A stretch of DNA of 64,000 bases from an uncultured Pseudomonadota bacterium (GTDB lineage: Bacteria > Pseudomonadota > Alphaproteobacteria > RF32 > CAG-239). The position numbers and the translations under genes were made by a program. The notes below the pieces were generated by a model. It ran no database searches and was not told the origin of the DNA. It worked only from the letters and a program-made list of their open reading frames with translations. Below, piece by piece: positions 45,738 through 56,166 of the stretch (positions are counted from its first letter, which is position 1; the number at the start of each line of letters is the position of its first letter). The stretch is from positions 122,885 to 186,884 of the forward strand of contig CASFJK010000002.1 in the NCBI GenBank assembly GCA_949295025.1, in the 5' to 3' direction.

Positions 45738-47984
45738 TTACTCCTTGTTTTCTTTCAAAAATTTGTTGTTTTTTGGAAAACCGAACGGTGCTAACTTACC
45801 AACCTGAGCACGGTGTCCCAACCATGTCAACAACTCGGTTTCGGTCTTGGTTCCACCGGCACGATTATAGGTAAAGCCTTCACTCTCGTTAAAGATTTGA
45901 ATATCACTCAAACCGCCGTCTTTATATTTTTGCAAAGATACACCTCGACCTCGAGCCATGCTCGGTACTTCTTCTGCCTTAAAGACCAGCAATTTTCGAT
46001 TATCGCCAATGATGGCTATCATATCACCATCCATACGTTTGCAGAATTTAGCATATTCGCCTTCTTCCAAGTTCATAATCTTACGTCCATTGCGGGTTTG
46101 TGCCAAAATATGATTTTCATCAACAATAAATCCACGACCGCTATTTGAAGCTATAAGATATTTTGCTTTTGCGTCAAAGACAAACATTTCAGTAATATTG
46201 TCGTTGATACCCAAATCTATCATCAATCTTAACGGCTGACCGAAACCACGTCCGCAAGGAATTTCATTGGCAGGAATGGTAAAAAACTTGCCTGATGTGT
46301 CAAACAAAATGATTTTATCGGTTGTTTGGGCATGAATTGCCGTCAACAACGCATCATCGTCTTTGAACTTGAAGTCTTCATTCAAATTGCTGTAGCCTTT
46401 CAAAGCTCTAATCCAGCCTTTTTGTGATAAAATCACGGTAATTGGCTCTTTTTCAATAAAGGCTTCAACAGGGACATCAATTTCTTCGGAAACTTCGGCA
46501 AATTCGGTACGGCGTTTGCCCAATGCCGTTTTCTTGCCGAATTTCTCTCTTGTCAGCTTAATTTCGTTAGCAATGGCTTCCCAGCGTTTGTGTTCATCTG
46601 AGAGCAATGCTTCCAACTCACCTTTTTCTGCCGACAAATCATCATATTCTTTGCGGATTTCCATTTCTTCCAATTTACGCAAAGAACGCAATTTCATATT
46701 CAAAATGGCTTCAGCCTGATTATCGGTCAGCTCAAATTTTTTCATCAATTCAGCTTTGGGATCTTCTTCCTCGCGGATAATTCTTATCACTTCATCCAAG
46801 TTAAGATAAGCAATCAAATAGCCGCTCAAAAGTTCCATACGAGCCAAAATTTTGTTTAGGCGGAAGTTGACGCGACGCTTTAAGACATTGTGTCTATGAT
46901 TTAGAAATTCGGACAAAACTTCTTTAATGCTCATCACTCTTGGAACAGTATCAGAATCAAGCACGTTCATATTCATGGTGAAACGGACTTCTAAGTCAGT
47001 TTGCTTGAACAAGTGTTCCATTAACAAAGCAGCATCGACGGTTCTGTTCTTGGGTTCCAGCACGATACGAACATCATGAGAAGATTCATCACGGACATCA
47101 TTTAGCATCGGAAGCTTCTTTTCCATCAGTAAAGAAGCAATTTTTTCAATCAATTTAGATTTAATGACCTGATACGGGATTTCTGTTACCACAATTTGAT
47201 ATTGTCCATGACCTAAGTCTTCTTTCTCCCATTTGGCACGAATGCGGAAAGTACCTCTTCCTTGTGTATAAGCATCCAAAATGGTAGAAAACTTATCAAT
47301 AATCACACCACCGGTCGGAAAATCAGGCCCTTTGATTCTTTTAACCAAAGGTTCCATACCACAATCAGGATTTTCAATCAGGTAAAGCAAAGCATCGCAG
47401 ACTTCGCTCAAATTGTGCGGCGGAATGTTGGTTGCCATACCTACGGCAATACCAACAGAACCATTGCAAAGCAAATTCGGAACCATGGAAGGCATAACAA
47501 CAGGCTCACTCTCCTCGCCATCATAGGTATCACGAAAATCGACGGCATCTTCGTTCAAACCTTCCATCATGGCGATGGCAAACTCAGTCAACCTTGCTTC
47601 AGTATAACGCATGGCGGCAGCGCCGTCACCGTCAATATTACCAAAGTTACCTTGTCCATCAACCAAAGGATATCTTACAGAAAAATCTTGAGCCAAACGC
47701 ACCATGGCACCATATACTGCCGTATCGCCATGCGGGTGATATTTACCGATAACGTCACCAACGACACGAGCGCATTTTTTAAAACCAGACTTTGGGTCTA
47801 AGTGCAACTGGCGCATTGCATATAGCAAACGTCTATGTACCGGTTTTAATCCATCTCTTACATCTGGCAAAGCACGGTCAACGATGGTAGACATAGCATA
47901 AGATAAATAGCGGTTGCTTAATTCTTCCGCTAAATGAACATCTTTAATTTTTTCTTCAACAGCTTCCATAATTTTTTCCGTCAT
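45738..47984 (-). CDS. parC: DNA topoisomerase IV subunit A
   Basis: A 748-residue subunit that cuts and rejoins DNA to decatenate chromosomes. [17 protein letters not shown] and [18 protein letters not shown] lie at the N-terminus, and the catalytic Tyr is in [11 protein letters not shown]. The C-terminal propeller has only weak blades, with [16 protein letters not shown]; there is no GyrA box QRRGGKG, so it is ParC, not GyrA. Its start overlaps the recO stop as ATGA. The ParE gene is not in the window. Confidence 0.92.
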   Translation of the reverse strand: MTEKIMEAVEEKIKDVHLAEELSNRYLSYAMSTIVDRALPDVRDGLKPVHRRLLYAMRQLHLDPKSGFKKCARVVGDVIGKYHPHGDTAVYGAMVRLAQDFSVRYPLVDGQGNFGNIDGDGAAAMRYTEARLTEFAIAMMEGLNEDAVDFRDTYDGEESEPVVMPSMVPNLLCNGSVGIAVGMATNIPPHNLSEVCDALLYLIENPDCGMEPLVKRIKGPDFPTGGVIIDKFSTILDAYTQGRGTFRIRAKWEKEDLGHGQYQIVVTEIPYQVIKSKLIEKIASLLMEKKLPMLNDVRDESSHDVRIVLEPKNRTVDAALLMEHLFKQTDLEVRFTMNMNVLDSDTVPRVMSIKEVLSEFLNHRHNVLKRRVNFRLNKILARMELLSGYLIAYLNLDEVIRIIREEEDPKAELMKKFELTDNQAEAILNMKLRSLRKLEEMEIRKEYDDLSAEKGELEALLSDEHKRWEAIANEIKLTREKFGKKTALGKRRTEFAEVSEEIDVPVEAFIEKEPITVILSQKGWIRALKGYSNLNEDFKFKDDDALLTAIHAQTTDKIILFDTSGKFFTIPANEIPCGRGFGQPLRLMIDLGINDNITEMFVFDAKAKYLIASNSGRGFIVDENHILAQTRNGRKIMNLEEGEYAKFCKRMDGDMIAIIGDNRKLLVFKAEEVPSMARGRGVSLQKYKDGGLSDIQIFNESEGFTYNRAGGTKTETELLTWLGHRAQVGKLAPFGFPKNNKFLKENKE

Positions 47985-48697
47985 ATCTCTAAATTTGCAA
48001 GCAAATTAGCACGATTTAACGGCAATTTCAAGCCGTGAGTTTGAAAAAAGTTCTTATTTAGGAAAAACTCTGTCATTTTAAGTAAATCCTTTATTTCCTG
48101 CGGGGTTGGACTATAATTCTGCTCCAGGATAAACTGTGGAAAACTAAACAATCTGTCCTTGTAAGGCTCACCAGCTTCGGCACAAACAGCCTTGCCGGTT
48201 TTGGGTGAAACATATTTTAAATTTTCGGTTGTTCCCGTTGCAGCGCATTCACTCAAATCTAACGAAATTCCTAAAAAATCGAGCAAATAAAATTCAAAAA
48301 AAGCATAGTTAGCCAGCCAATTTTTTTGATTTATCAACCCAAAAAAGCTTTCTATATAATAATATAATCTATCCAGAGCCAGTTGTTCCGGCATGCAGAT
48401 GTTACACAAGCCACATAAAGAAGCTAAAGTTTCCAGCTTAGGCATTGTGGAAATGAAGTTAACGGCATCAGGGCTTATCAACTCTACCTTCAAGCTCAGC
48501 ATATTTTCGTCAACACGAGCATAAGCCTCAAAACTGACCTTATTTCCCAATTGATATACGCCTAAGTTTTTTTTACTCAATGCATTTTTAGCATAGCCAA
48601 CAACTTTACCATGTTCTTTACTGATAATACTTAAAATTGCTGAGTTTTCGCCATGCTTTTTGATATTGATGATATGCCCCTCGTCTGCAAATTTCAT
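47981..48697 (-). CDS. recO: DNA repair protein RecO
   Basis: A 238-residue recombination mediator helping load RecA at gaps. The N-terminal OB fold starts [22 protein letters not shown]-terminal helical domain has the [12 protein letters not shown] stretch and ends with [24 protein letters not shown] precedes the ATG. It overlaps parC by 4 nt. Confidence 0.9.
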   Translation of the reverse strand: MKFADEGHIINIKKHGENSAILSIISKEHGKVVGYAKNALSKKNLGVYQLGNKVSFEAYARVDENMLSLKVELISPDAVNFISTMPKLETLASLCGLCNICMPEQLALDRLYYYIESFFGLINQKNWLANYAFFEFYLLDFLGISLDLSECAATGTTENLKYVSPKTGKAVCAEAGEPYKDRLFSFPQFILEQNYSPTPQEIKDLLKMTEFFLNKNFFQTHGLKLPLNRANLLANLEI

Positions 48698-48715
48698 TTT
48701 ATTTCCTTAAAAATT

Positions 48716-48734
48716 CAGCCCCAAATTGGGGCTG
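48716..48734 (-). terminator. Hairpin after kdsA
   Basis: A perfect 9-1-9 inverted repeat CAGCCCCAAATTGGGGCTG, followed on the minus strand by AATTTTT. It is probably a weak terminator between kdsA and recO. Confidence 0.6.
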
Positions 48735-48743
48735 TTATTTTTG

Positions 48744-49622
48744 TTACATATTTGCAACCTTGACGATATAAGGTTCTTCATATGGTCGAACAACTTCTTT
48801 AGTTATTTTATCATACGCTTTCAATTCGGATAATACTCTCTTCATATCTTTCAATGCAATGGTATTAGGACCATCAGACAAAGCTTTATCCGGATTGTCA
48901 TGCGTTTCCATAAATACAGCTGCAACACCAACAGAAACAGCTGCACGTGCCAAGACTGGTGCAAACTCTCTTTGACCACCGGTACTGCCGCCTAAACCAC
49001 CAGGTTGTTGTACGGCATGGGTTGCATCCATGATAACCGGACATCCAGTATCTTTAACCATTTGCGGAAAACTTCTCATATCTGTTACCAATGTGTTGTA
49101 ACCAAAAGAAGCACCACGTTCGGTCAAACAAACATTGTGGTTGCCGGAATCATCGCATTTTTTAACAATATTTTTCATATCCCAAGGCGCTAAGAATTGA
49201 CCTTTTTTAATATTGATAACCTTACCTGTTTTAGCTGCTGCTACAACCAAATCGGTTTGACGGCACAAAAATGCCGGAATCTGCAACATATCAACATACG
49301 GTGCAATCAAGGCGCATTGTTCTTTTTCATGAACATCGGTTACAATTGGCAAGTCAGGATATTTGCTCTTAATATCAGCAAAAGTACGCATACCTTCTTC
49401 AATACCAACGCCTCTGGCACCATTGATTGATGTGCGGTTTGCTTTATCAAAAGATGCTTTAAAAATGTAATTAATGCCCAACTCTTTAGTGATTTTTACC
49501 ATTTCATCGGCAATCATTAAAGCATGGTCATGGCTTTCAATTTGGCAAGGTCCTGCCAAAACAGCCATCGGGTTATTATTAGAAATTTCAAAATTTCCGA
49601 TTTTTACTATTCTTTGTTGCAT
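48744..49622 (-). CDS. kdsA: 3-deoxy-8-phosphooctulonate synthase (KDO-8-P synthase)
   Basis: A 292-residue enzyme condensing arabinose-5-P and PEP to KDO-8-P for the LPS inner core. The motifs are MAVLAGPCQIES near 15, FKASFDKANRTS near 53, DVHEKEQC near 93, NIKKGQFLAPWDM near 133 and DATHAVQQPGG near 200. A TTG two codons upstream is possible; ATG with AAAGG at 6 nt is preferred. Together with msbA it supports an LPS-bearing cell. Confidence 0.96.
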   Translation of the reverse strand: MQQRIVKIGNFEISNNNPMAVLAGPCQIESHDHALMIADEMVKITKELGINYIFKASFDKANRTSINGARGVGIEEGMRTFADIKSKYPDLPIVTDVHEKEQCALIAPYVDMLQIPAFLCRQTDLVVAAAKTGKVINIKKGQFLAPWDMKNIVKKCDDSGNHNVCLTERGASFGYNTLVTDMRSFPQMVKDTGCPVIMDATHAVQQPGGLGGSTGGQREFAPVLARAAVSVGVAAVFMETHDNPDKALSDGPNTIALKDMKRVLSELKAYDKITKEVVRPYEEPYIVKVANM

Positions 49623-49874
49623 TATCAACCTTTCGTGATTTTGTACATTTTTCTCTATAGCATAAAAAAATTTTTTAGCAATGTTTTTTATCTAGTTAAA
49701 AACAATCCCTATTTTGGGGAGAAAAAAACGCTCATTGAATCATTATTCAGAGCAAATAAAAAAAATTATGTTTTAAGTTTATATATAATTCTATAATTTT
49801 TTCTTAACAAAAAAGTATATTTAGGCTTTATAACACTCTTTTAAATGATTGCAACAGTTTTTATAAAAAAAATA

Positions 49875-49911
49875 AAAAAACGCCTAAAAACAAGTGTTTT
49901 AAGGCGTTTTT
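49875..49911 (-). terminator. Terminator of the 49918-51027 gene
   Basis: On the minus strand AAACGCCTTAAAAC pairs with GTTTTTAGGCGTTT, then T7. The rest of the 289-nt gap up to kdsA (49623-49874) is AT-rich with no convincing gene; the kdsA promoter probably lies there. Confidence 0.8.
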
Positions 49912-49917
49912 CAATAA

Positions 49918-51027
49918 CTAAATTTTGAACAAATGTTTCAAATAAGCTTGATGTCGTTCAACCAACTCATCTACTTTCAATTTTGCTCCGGCATAGGCTA
50001 CTCGACTTTGACGCAATGTGTTTTCATCAAGTTTTTCAGTCAGGCTCTTTTTCAAAGCGATAACCTCTTCGGTTTGCTCAACTACATCCAAACTGCCGTA
50101 TATGTCTTTCAAAACATGACTATGCCATGTTTCGGCACAATCCAAATATTCCGGCTGGTTCCATACTTCATCAAAACTTTCTTTAACGACATAGAATGAT
50201 GGCGAGAATCTTACCTCCTTACGCATTTCTTCTACATCATGATGTTGTTTTAACGAGCGTCTTTGCGGTGTAATGAACAAAACTCTGCGTTTGAAAACAA
50301 TTTCTGATAAAGCTTGAATATCTCCTTTATCTATAAAGCTGATATTTTCGACACAAAGTCCCGTAAGCAATTTTAATGCAAGCTCTTTTTCCGATGTTAC
50401 ATCTTCTGAACACTGAACATAAACCTTGGGAATGATGTTGTGACGCAACTTAATCTCTTGATAGATATAAGCGGCACAAACCAAACAACGCAGGTTTTCT
50501 ATTGAAGGAAGTATCATAACATCAAAAGGCATGATGTTTTTGTAATAGTTGCTTACACCAACCTTAGCAGCGTTTTTTTCCTTCAAAACTCGAACTCTTG
50601 AGGCATAATGCCGACCAATTGTAAAATCTACCATCAATTGAATGTAATCATTGTCATAATCCGGACGGATTAAAGCCATTTTTTCAATGATGGACGGATG
50701 ATCTTCAATCAACTTCGAATAATACAACTTATGAGCAATCAACATTCCGCTTCCCTGCAAATTCAATTCTTGAATTTTTGAGGCAAACTTATTAATTTGC
50801 TCTGCTGTCGGTTCTGCACACAAATCTTCATCGATTGTATAAGTGCTGTAAAATGATTGTTTGGCTCTGATTTCTGATGCAATTTTGCTACTCAATTCAT
50901 CATTTCCTTTAACAAGAAAAATCATTTTTTCCAATCTTGCATCTCTTCTAAAGTCAAAACAGTCAGAAGAGTAATAATACTTGTCATAAGCTTTACGAAC
51001 ATTGTCCATAGCTGTTACTGTACACAT
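49918..51027 (-). CDS. Unknown 369-aa cytoplasmic protein with SD-less leader
   Basis: No family recognised. It has no signal peptide or membrane segment. The N-terminal third is helical and acidic. The middle (about 165-270) alternates strand and helix (FDVMILPSIENLRCLVCAAY, KVYVQCSEDV, RRVLFITPQRRSLK) and could be a Rossmann-like domain. The C-terminus is a charged helix (VDELVERHQAYLKHLFKI). The gene is monocistronic with promoter and terminator. The ATG is 17 nt after TTATTAA, and no Shine-Dalgarno sequence is visible. Confidence 0.6.
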   Translation of the reverse strand: MCTVTAMDNVRKAYDKYYYSSDCFDFRRDARLEKMIFLVKGNDELSSKIASEIRAKQSFYSTYTIDEDLCAEPTAEQINKFASKIQELNLQGSGMLIAHKLYYSKLIEDHPSIIEKMALIRPDYDNDYIQLMVDFTIGRHYASRVRVLKEKNAAKVGVSNYYKNIMPFDVMILPSIENLRCLVCAAYIYQEIKLRHNIIPKVYVQCSEDVTSEKELALKLLTGLCVENISFIDKGDIQALSEIVFKRRVLFITPQRRSLKQHHDVEEMRKEVRFSPSFYVVKESFDEVWNQPEYLDCAETWHSHVLKDIYGSLDVVEQTEEVIALKKSLTEKLDENTLRQSRVAYAGAKLKVDELVERHQAYLKHLFKI

Positions 51028-51068
51028 AATCTTAAAATTTAAAGTTAATAATAAAAAAGTGTTCGACT

Positions 51069-51096
51069 GTTATAGCACGCTTTTTTTATATTGCAA
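51069..51096 (-). promoter_or_regulatory. Promoter of the 49918-51027 gene
   Basis: On the minus strand -35 TTGCAA (51096-51091), 16-nt spacer, -10 TATAAC (51074-51069). The leader carries TTATTAA (51051-51045). Confidence 0.6.
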
Positions 51097-51103
51097 TACT
51101 TAT

Positions 51104-51132
51104 AAACAAACCCCCTCAAAATTTTGAGGGGG
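51104..51132 (-). terminator. Terminator of pyrG
   Basis: A perfect palindrome CCCCCTCAAAATTTTGAGGGGG (11+11), given here in two arms CCCCCTCAAAA / TTTTGAGGGGG, followed on the minus strand by TTTGTTT. Confidence 0.78.
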
Positions 51133-51141
51133 CTTATTTTT

Positions 51142-52779
51142 TTATTTTTTGTTTTGTTTATCTATTGCTGCTTTAACAAAAGATACAAACAACGGATGCG
51201 GATCAAAAGGTTTAGACTTCAATTCTGGGTGGAATTGAACACCGATAAACCATGGATGATTCGGAATTTCCACGATTTCAGGTAATCTGCCATCCGGAGA
51301 TTTACCTGTAATGAACATTCCGGCATCGTTTAATTGTTTTTCGTATTTCATATTAACTTCATAACGGTGACGGTGACGTTCTGAAATTTTATCCGTTCCA
51401 TAAACCTTGCGAGCTAAAGAATCTTTAGCCAAAACGCATGGATAAGCACCCAAACGCATGGTACCACCCAAGTCGCCGTCTTGAGTGCGTTTTTCTTTGT
51501 CGCCGTCTTTTTCCCATTCGGTCATCAAGCCGACAACAGGTTCACAGTTGGGATTTAACTCGGTTGTATATGCATTTGTTACCCCTGCTACATCGCGCAT
51601 GGTTTCAATAACGGCCATTTGCATACCATAACAAATACCCAAGAACGGAATGTTATTTTCACGAGCATATTTAACGGCTTCAATCTTACCATTGGTACCG
51701 CGTTGACCAAAACCACCCGGAACCAAAATGGCAGATACATCAGACAAATAAATATCAGGTTCGCTCTTTTCCAACAACTCAGAATCTACCCATTTGATTT
51801 TGACTTTGTGTTTATTGGCAATACCGCCATGAACCAAAGCTTCGTGAATGGATTTATAAGCTTCCAACAATTGCATGTATTTTCCGACAACGGCAATTTT
51901 AACTTCACCTTCCGGATGACGGATAATATCAACAATTTTTTCCCATTTACTTAAATCTGGTTCGCCATCACATTCAATGCCAAAGTGTTTGCAAACTTGT
52001 CTATCCATACCTTCGTGAGAATATGCAATTGGAACTTGATAAATGTTTTCAACATCCAAAGCGGCAATAACATTTTCTTCTCTGATGTTGCAGAACAAAG
52101 CAATTTTTCTTTTCTCATTTTGCGGAATCGGGCATTGAGAACGGCAGAGCAACATATCCGGCTGAATACCATATTCTTGCAATTTTTTAACAGAGTGTTG
52201 GGTCGGTTTGGTTTTCAATTCACCTGCTGCTGGAATATATGGCAACAAAGTTACATGAATGAACATAGCTCTTTCACGACCCAAGTCATAGGCGACTTGA
52301 CGGATGGCTTCCAAGTAAGGTTGACCTTCAATATCACCAACCGTACCACCAATCTCGCACAAAACAAAGTCTTCATCACTGATGTCTGACAAAATGAAAT
52401 CTTTAATCTCGTTGGTTACGTGAGGAATAACTTGAATGGTGGCCCCCAAGTAATCGCCATGACGTTCTTTATCAATAACACGTTGATAAATTTTACCAGT
52501 TGTGATGCTATCTGTTTTATGGCAAGCAACACCTGAAAAACGTTCATAGTGGCCCAAATCCAAGTCAGTTTCGGCACCATCATCGGTTACATAAACTTCA
52601 CCATGTTGATATGGGCTCATTGTTCCGGGGTCTACGTTCAAATACGGATCCAATTTTCTCATACGGACTTTAAAACCGCGAGATTGTAAAATAGATGCCA
52701 AAGAAGCAGATGCTAATCCCTTACCCAATGAAGAAACAACACCACCGGTGATAAAGATAAACTTTGTTTTTTCTGACAT
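51142..52779 (-). CDS. pyrG: CTP synthase
   Basis: A 545-residue enzyme aminating UTP to CTP with glutamine. The synthetase domain starts [20 protein letters not shown] and has [17 protein letters not shown]. The class I amidotransferase domain has GGFGQRG, the nucleophile Cys in [14 protein letters not shown] and the FHPE triad motif near 515. AAGGA precedes the ATG. It follows secG after a 76-nt gap holding a hairpin. Confidence 0.97.
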   Translation of the reverse strand: MSEKTKFIFITGGVVSSLGKGLASASLASILQSRGFKVRMRKLDPYLNVDPGTMSPYQHGEVYVTDDGAETDLDLGHYERFSGVACHKTDSITTGKIYQRVIDKERHGDYLGATIQVIPHVTNEIKDFILSDISDEDFVLCEIGGTVGDIEGQPYLEAIRQVAYDLGRERAMFIHVTLLPYIPAAGELKTKPTQHSVKKLQEYGIQPDMLLCRSQCPIPQNEKRKIALFCNIREENVIAALDVENIYQVPIAYSHEGMDRQVCKHFGIECDGEPDLSKWEKIVDIIRHPEGEVKIAVVGKYMQLLEAYKSIHEALVHGGIANKHKVKIKWVDSELLEKSEPDIYLSDVSAILVPGGFGQRGTNGKIEAVKYARENNIPFLGICYGMQMAVIETMRDVAGVTNAYTTELNPNCEPVVGLMTEWEKDGDKEKRTQDGDLGGTMRLGAYPCVLAKDSLARKVYGTDKISERHRHRYEVNMKYEKQLNDAGMFITGKSPDGRLPEIVEIPNHPWFIGVQFHPELKSKPFDPHPLFVSFVKAAIDKQNKK

Positions 52780-52805
52780 ATCTTTTCCTTAAAATTTAAA
52801 GTGAG

Positions 52806-52836
52806 AGAGGCACCTTCCTTAAAAAAAGGTGCCTCT
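52806..52836 (-). other. Stem-loop between secG and pyrG
   Basis: AGAGGCACCTT / AAGGTGCCTCT with a 9-nt loop. No T-run follows on the minus strand, so it may act as an RNA-processing or stability hairpin rather than a terminator. Confidence 0.6.
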
Positions 52837-52855
52837 ATGTTAATTAAGTTGTTCA

Positions 52856-53176
52856 TTAATCTGCCGCTACCGGAGCTTGAGGCTCAGAATTTTGAGTGGC
52901 AGGAGCGGAAGTTTCAACGTCCAAAATGGAGTTGGAAGGACGTTCACTTCCTTTGTGATATATAGACAGTGAAATACTGGTAATAATAAAAATTGTTGCC
53001 AAAATAGCAGTCAATCTGGTTAAGAAGTTGCCTTTGCCTCTAGCTGTTAAAAAGCTGCTGGCACCACTTCCGCCGCCCAAACCATCTAAGGCGCCGCCTG
53101 TAGAACGTTGCAACAGAATAACTGTTACCAAAAAGATTGCTACAATCAAATGGACAACCAATAAAACTGTTCCCAT
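52856..53176 (-). CDS. secG: Preprotein translocase subunit SecG
   Basis: A 106-residue inner-membrane protein that helps SecYEG export. Two membrane segments (about 3-25 and 52-72) flank the conserved loop LQRSTGGALDGLGGGSGASS with FLTARGKGNFLTRLTAILA. A low-complexity tail ends the protein. AAGGA precedes the ATG. It lies 22 nt after tpiA and before pyrG, as in many alphaproteobacteria. Confidence 0.95.
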   Translation of the reverse strand: MGTVLLVVHLIVAIFLVTVILLQRSTGGALDGLGGGSGASSFLTARGKGNFLTRLTAILATIFIITSISLSIYHKGSERPSNSILDVETSAPATQNSEPQAPVAAD

Positions 53177-53198
53177 AACTTATATCCTTATTCTTTAA

Positions 53199-53960
53199 TT
53201 AAAAACCGGCATTTTTAGCAATAGCGATGAAGTCTTCGACTTTCAAGCTTGCACCACCGATTAATGCGCCATCGACATCCGGCAAAGACAAAAATTCTTT
53301 AGCGTTTGAAGGTTTAACAGAACCGCCGTACAAAATGCGCATTTTGTTGGCATTGCCTTTACCTAATTTCTTAGCCAAAACTTTTCTAACTGCAGCATGA
53401 ACTTCTTCAACATCTTGAGCTGTTGGAGTTTTGCCTGTACCAATAGCCCAAACGGGTTCATAAGCGATTACGGTGTTGGCTGCTGTTGCTGTTTCAGGAA
53501 CAGAACCAAGAATTTGTTTTGAGCAAACATCAATGGTTTTACCGGCATCACGTTCAGCCAAAGTTTCACCAATACAAATGATAACTTTCAAGCCGGCATT
53601 GTATGCTGCTTGAGACTTTTTGCAAATGAGTTCATTGCTTTCACCATGATCTGCTCTTCTTTCAGAGTGACCAGTGATAACATATTGGCAGCCGGCATCT
53701 TTCAACATAACCGGACTAACATCACCTGTGTGAGCACCTTTTTCATTAAAATGGCAATCTTGCGCACCAAGAGCAACTTTTGCACCGCGCAAAGCTTTTT
53801 TAACCGAAGTTAACAATGTGAACGGCGGGCATACCAAAAATTCGCATTCAGGTTTTCCCATTTTTTTGACTTCAGCGGCAACACCTTTTGCCAAAGCTAC
53901 ACCGTCTTCCAAAAGACCATTCATCTTCCAGTTGCCGGCAATCATAATTTTTCTAGCCAT
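53199..53960 (-). CDS. tpiA: Triosephosphate isomerase
   Basis: A 253-residue glycolytic enzyme interconverting DHAP and GAP. GNWKMNG is at 8-14 with the catalytic Lys, the catalytic His in [13 protein letters not shown], the catalytic Glu in [12 protein letters not shown] and the loop GGSVKPSN. The open frame extends 17 codons upstream, but AGGAAAT lies just before the chosen ATG, where homologues begin. First gene of tpiA-secG-pyrG, divergent from ppiD. Confidence 0.97.
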   Translation of the reverse strand: MARKIMIAGNWKMNGLLEDGVALAKGVAAEVKKMGKPECEFLVCPPFTLLTSVKKALRGAKVALGAQDCHFNEKGAHTGDVSPVMLKDAGCQYVITGHSERRADHGESNELICKKSQAAYNAGLKVIICIGETLAERDAGKTIDVCSKQILGSVPETATAANTVIAYEPVWAIGTGKTPTAQDVEEVHAAVRKVLAKKLGKGNANKMRILYGGSVKPSNAKEFLSLPDVDGALIGGASLKVEDFIAIAKNAGF

Positions 53961-54160
53961 TTTTATTTCCTTTTTCTTAATAAAAAAACACATTTGCCTT
54001 TTATTTAGCATAACAAAATTTAATTTTCCAGATAAAAAAACTTTTTAACACCATTATTTTATAAAGATTTTCGTGTATTACTTTAAATATTATAAAGACA
54101 TCCGCTAAAAATGTTTTATAATTGGCACAATTTTAAATGTTTGTTTTAAGGTGGATGAAA

Positions 54161-56044
54161 ATGATTACCAAATTATCCAAATTTAAAGATTCTTGGATTA
54201 TCAAGATTTTATTAACTCTTACAGCTTTGAGCTTTGTTTCTTTGTTCGGTATTACCAGCTATATCGGCAGTGCCGGCAAAAACAATCCGGTTATTGAAGT
54301 TGATGATGTTAAAATTAATAAAGCTGCTATTAATGCTGAATATGCTCACGAACTGCAAATGGCTCAAAATCTTTTTGGGGAAAACCTTGATCTGAGCGAA
54401 GCCATGAAGGCTGCCATTTTGCAAAATATTATCCAAAAAGAATTAGTTAATGCTATCATGCAAGCAACTTCAGAAGATTTGGGTGTGAGTATCAGTGATG
54501 ATTATATTCGTAAAATCATTTTCTCTCAATCTGAATTTTTGGATGCAAACGGTCAATTCAGTCATGAAAAATTTTCTCGTTTGCTGGCTCTTTCCGGTTG
54601 GACAGAAGAAAAATATATTCAAACTTTGAAACAAGATATTGTTAAACAACATTTGGTGCAAGGTTTGGTCAGCGGATTTAACATCCCTTCATTTATGACT
54701 CCTTACTTGGAAAAAATTACTAATCAGCAAAAAGTGTTCAAATATATCTCTATTGACACAGATAAATTGCCGATTGACCGCAAAATTTCCCAAGACGAGT
54801 TAGAACAATATTATCAAGACTTTTCTGTTCAATTTACAGAACCAGAAAAACGTGATGCCTCTTTCATTGTGTTGGACTTAAATGATATGTCTGCTCAATA
54901 CACTCCTTCTAAAGATGAAATTCAGGCTTATTATGATGAACATATCGACCAATTTGTTACTCCGGAAAAACGCAATATTTTGCAAATGGTCTTTGATAAG
55001 GAAGATGACGCTTTTGCTGCCATGCAAAAGCTTAATGCCGGACAAGACTTCTATGCCGTTGCCAAAGAAATGGCTAACCAAAATAAAGAAGCTACCGAAC
55101 TCGGTTGGGTCGCAAAAGATCAGCTGATTGCAGATATGGGCGACAGAATGTTTGATGCAAAGAAAAATGAAATTGCCGGTCCGGTAAAATCAGAAATGGG
55201 TTGGCATATTATGAAACTTGTCGGCGTTCAGGCAAAATCTGAAATGCCTCGCTCTGCCGCTGATAAAAAAATTATCAATGAATTGCGCAAAGAACAAGCT
55301 TATGATATTGCCTATGAAAAAATGGCAAAAATTGAAGATGAAATCGGAGCAGGAAAAGCTTTTACCGATATTGCCAAAGAAAATAATGCAACCATCTATT
55401 CTGTTAAAGGAATCGATGATCAAGGAAAAGCTAAATCTATCAGCAAAGGACAAGAAAAACTCTTAAAGTCCACCGACTTTATTGATGCCATTTTCTCTTA
55501 TAATGTTGATGAAATCAGCCAGGTTATTGAAGAAGAAGATGGTTTTGTTATTGTCAATGTTGATAAAATTGTTGATGCTCATCCTATGGATATCAACGAT
55601 GTTAAGCCTGAAATCGAAAAAATGTGGGCAGATAACGAACGTAGCGCAATTGCTCAAGAAATTGTTAATGATGTTACCCATGACTTAGAAAATGGTGATA
55701 ATATCAACGAGGTGGCTGCTCGTTTCAAACTTAAACTTAACACAACAAAGCCTTTAAAAAGAAACGAAAACTTTGCAAACCTCAATGGCATTCAAATGAA
55801 AGAAATGTTCAGCGAACCATTGAACAGCGCTAAAGTTTATACTCTGGATAATGTTACTCTTATTGCTGTGGCAGACAGAATCGTAAATGCCAACAAAAAA
55901 CTGAGTAAAGATGAAGCTAACGCTTTGTTGATGAAAACATCTGCTGAGGTTTCTCAAGAAACCGCCAACCAATTGGTTGAAGCATATGGTTCTAATTATG
56001 AGGTTAAGATAGATTATAAAGAAGCTGGTCTCGGCGATATTTAA
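54161..56044 (+). CDS. ppiD: Peptidyl-prolyl isomerase PpiD (SurA-like)
   Basis: A 628-residue membrane-anchored periplasmic chaperone for outer-membrane proteins. One membrane segment (about 13-32, IIKILLTLTALSFVSLFGI) is followed by the SurA-type N domain (about 45-200) with the ILQNIIQKELVNAIM stretch. A parvulin domain lies at about 255-355 (TPEKRNILQMVF, ELGWVAKDQLIADMGDRMF, GPVKSEMGWHIMKL). The C-terminal region has a second, degenerate PPIase-like unit. An ATG 6 nt upstream is possible; AAGG spacing favours this one. It is divergent from tpiA. Confidence 0.88.
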   Translation: MITKLSKFKDSWIIKILLTLTALSFVSLFGITSYIGSAGKNNPVIEVDDVKINKAAINAEYAHELQMAQNLFGENLDLSEAMKAAILQNIIQKELVNAIMQATSEDLGVSISDDYIRKIIFSQSEFLDANGQFSHEKFSRLLALSGWTEEKYIQTLKQDIVKQHLVQGLVSGFNIPSFMTPYLEKITNQQKVFKYISIDTDKLPIDRKISQDELEQYYQDFSVQFTEPEKRDASFIVLDLNDMSAQYTPSKDEIQAYYDEHIDQFVTPEKRNILQMVFDKEDDAFAAMQKLNAGQDFYAVAKEMANQNKEATELGWVAKDQLIADMGDRMFDAKKNEIAGPVKSEMGWHIMKLVGVQAKSEMPRSAADKKIINELRKEQAYDIAYEKMAKIEDEIGAGKAFTDIAKENNATIYSVKGIDDQGKAKSISKGQEKLLKSTDFIDAIFSYNVDEISQVIEEEDGFVIVNVDKIVDAHPMDINDVKPEIEKMWADNERSAIAQEIVNDVTHDLENGDNINEVAARFKLKLNTTKPLKRNENFANLNGIQMKEMFSEPLNSAKVYTLDNVTLIAVADRIVNANKKLSKDEANALLMKTSAEVSQETANQLVEAYGSNYEVKIDYKEAGLGDI

Positions 56045-56064
56045 TTTATCATAGCTTAGATACC

Positions 56065-56099
56065 AAAGGTGCTCAATTTTGTATTGGGCGCCTTTTTTT
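56065..56099 (+). terminator. Terminator of ppiD
   Basis: AAGGTGCTCAAT / ATTGGGCGCCTT (12 bp, two G-U pairs) around a short loop, then T7. Confidence 0.82.
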
Positions 56100-56103
56100 A
56101 TGC

Positions 56104-56132
56104 TTGCATTCTGAAAGCTAATATAATATATA
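56104..56132 (+). promoter_or_regulatory. Promoter of the 56167 gene
   Basis: -35 TTGCAT (56104-56109), 17-nt spacer, -10 TATATA (56127-56132). The leader carries TTATTAA at 56148-56154, 12 nt before the ATG, and no Shine-Dalgarno sequence. Confidence 0.55.
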
Positions 56133-56166
56133 TTTTTTTTGAAAAATTTATTAAATATATATAATT

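Noticed and set aside
45738-47984. Gyrase subunit A instead of ParC
   Set aside because: Only 748 residues, weak C-terminal propeller and no QRRGGKG box; ParC fits better.
49629-49874. Small plus-strand gene in the gap after kdsA
   Set aside because: No ribosome site, low-complexity AT-rich sequence, and it overlaps the likely kdsA promoter.
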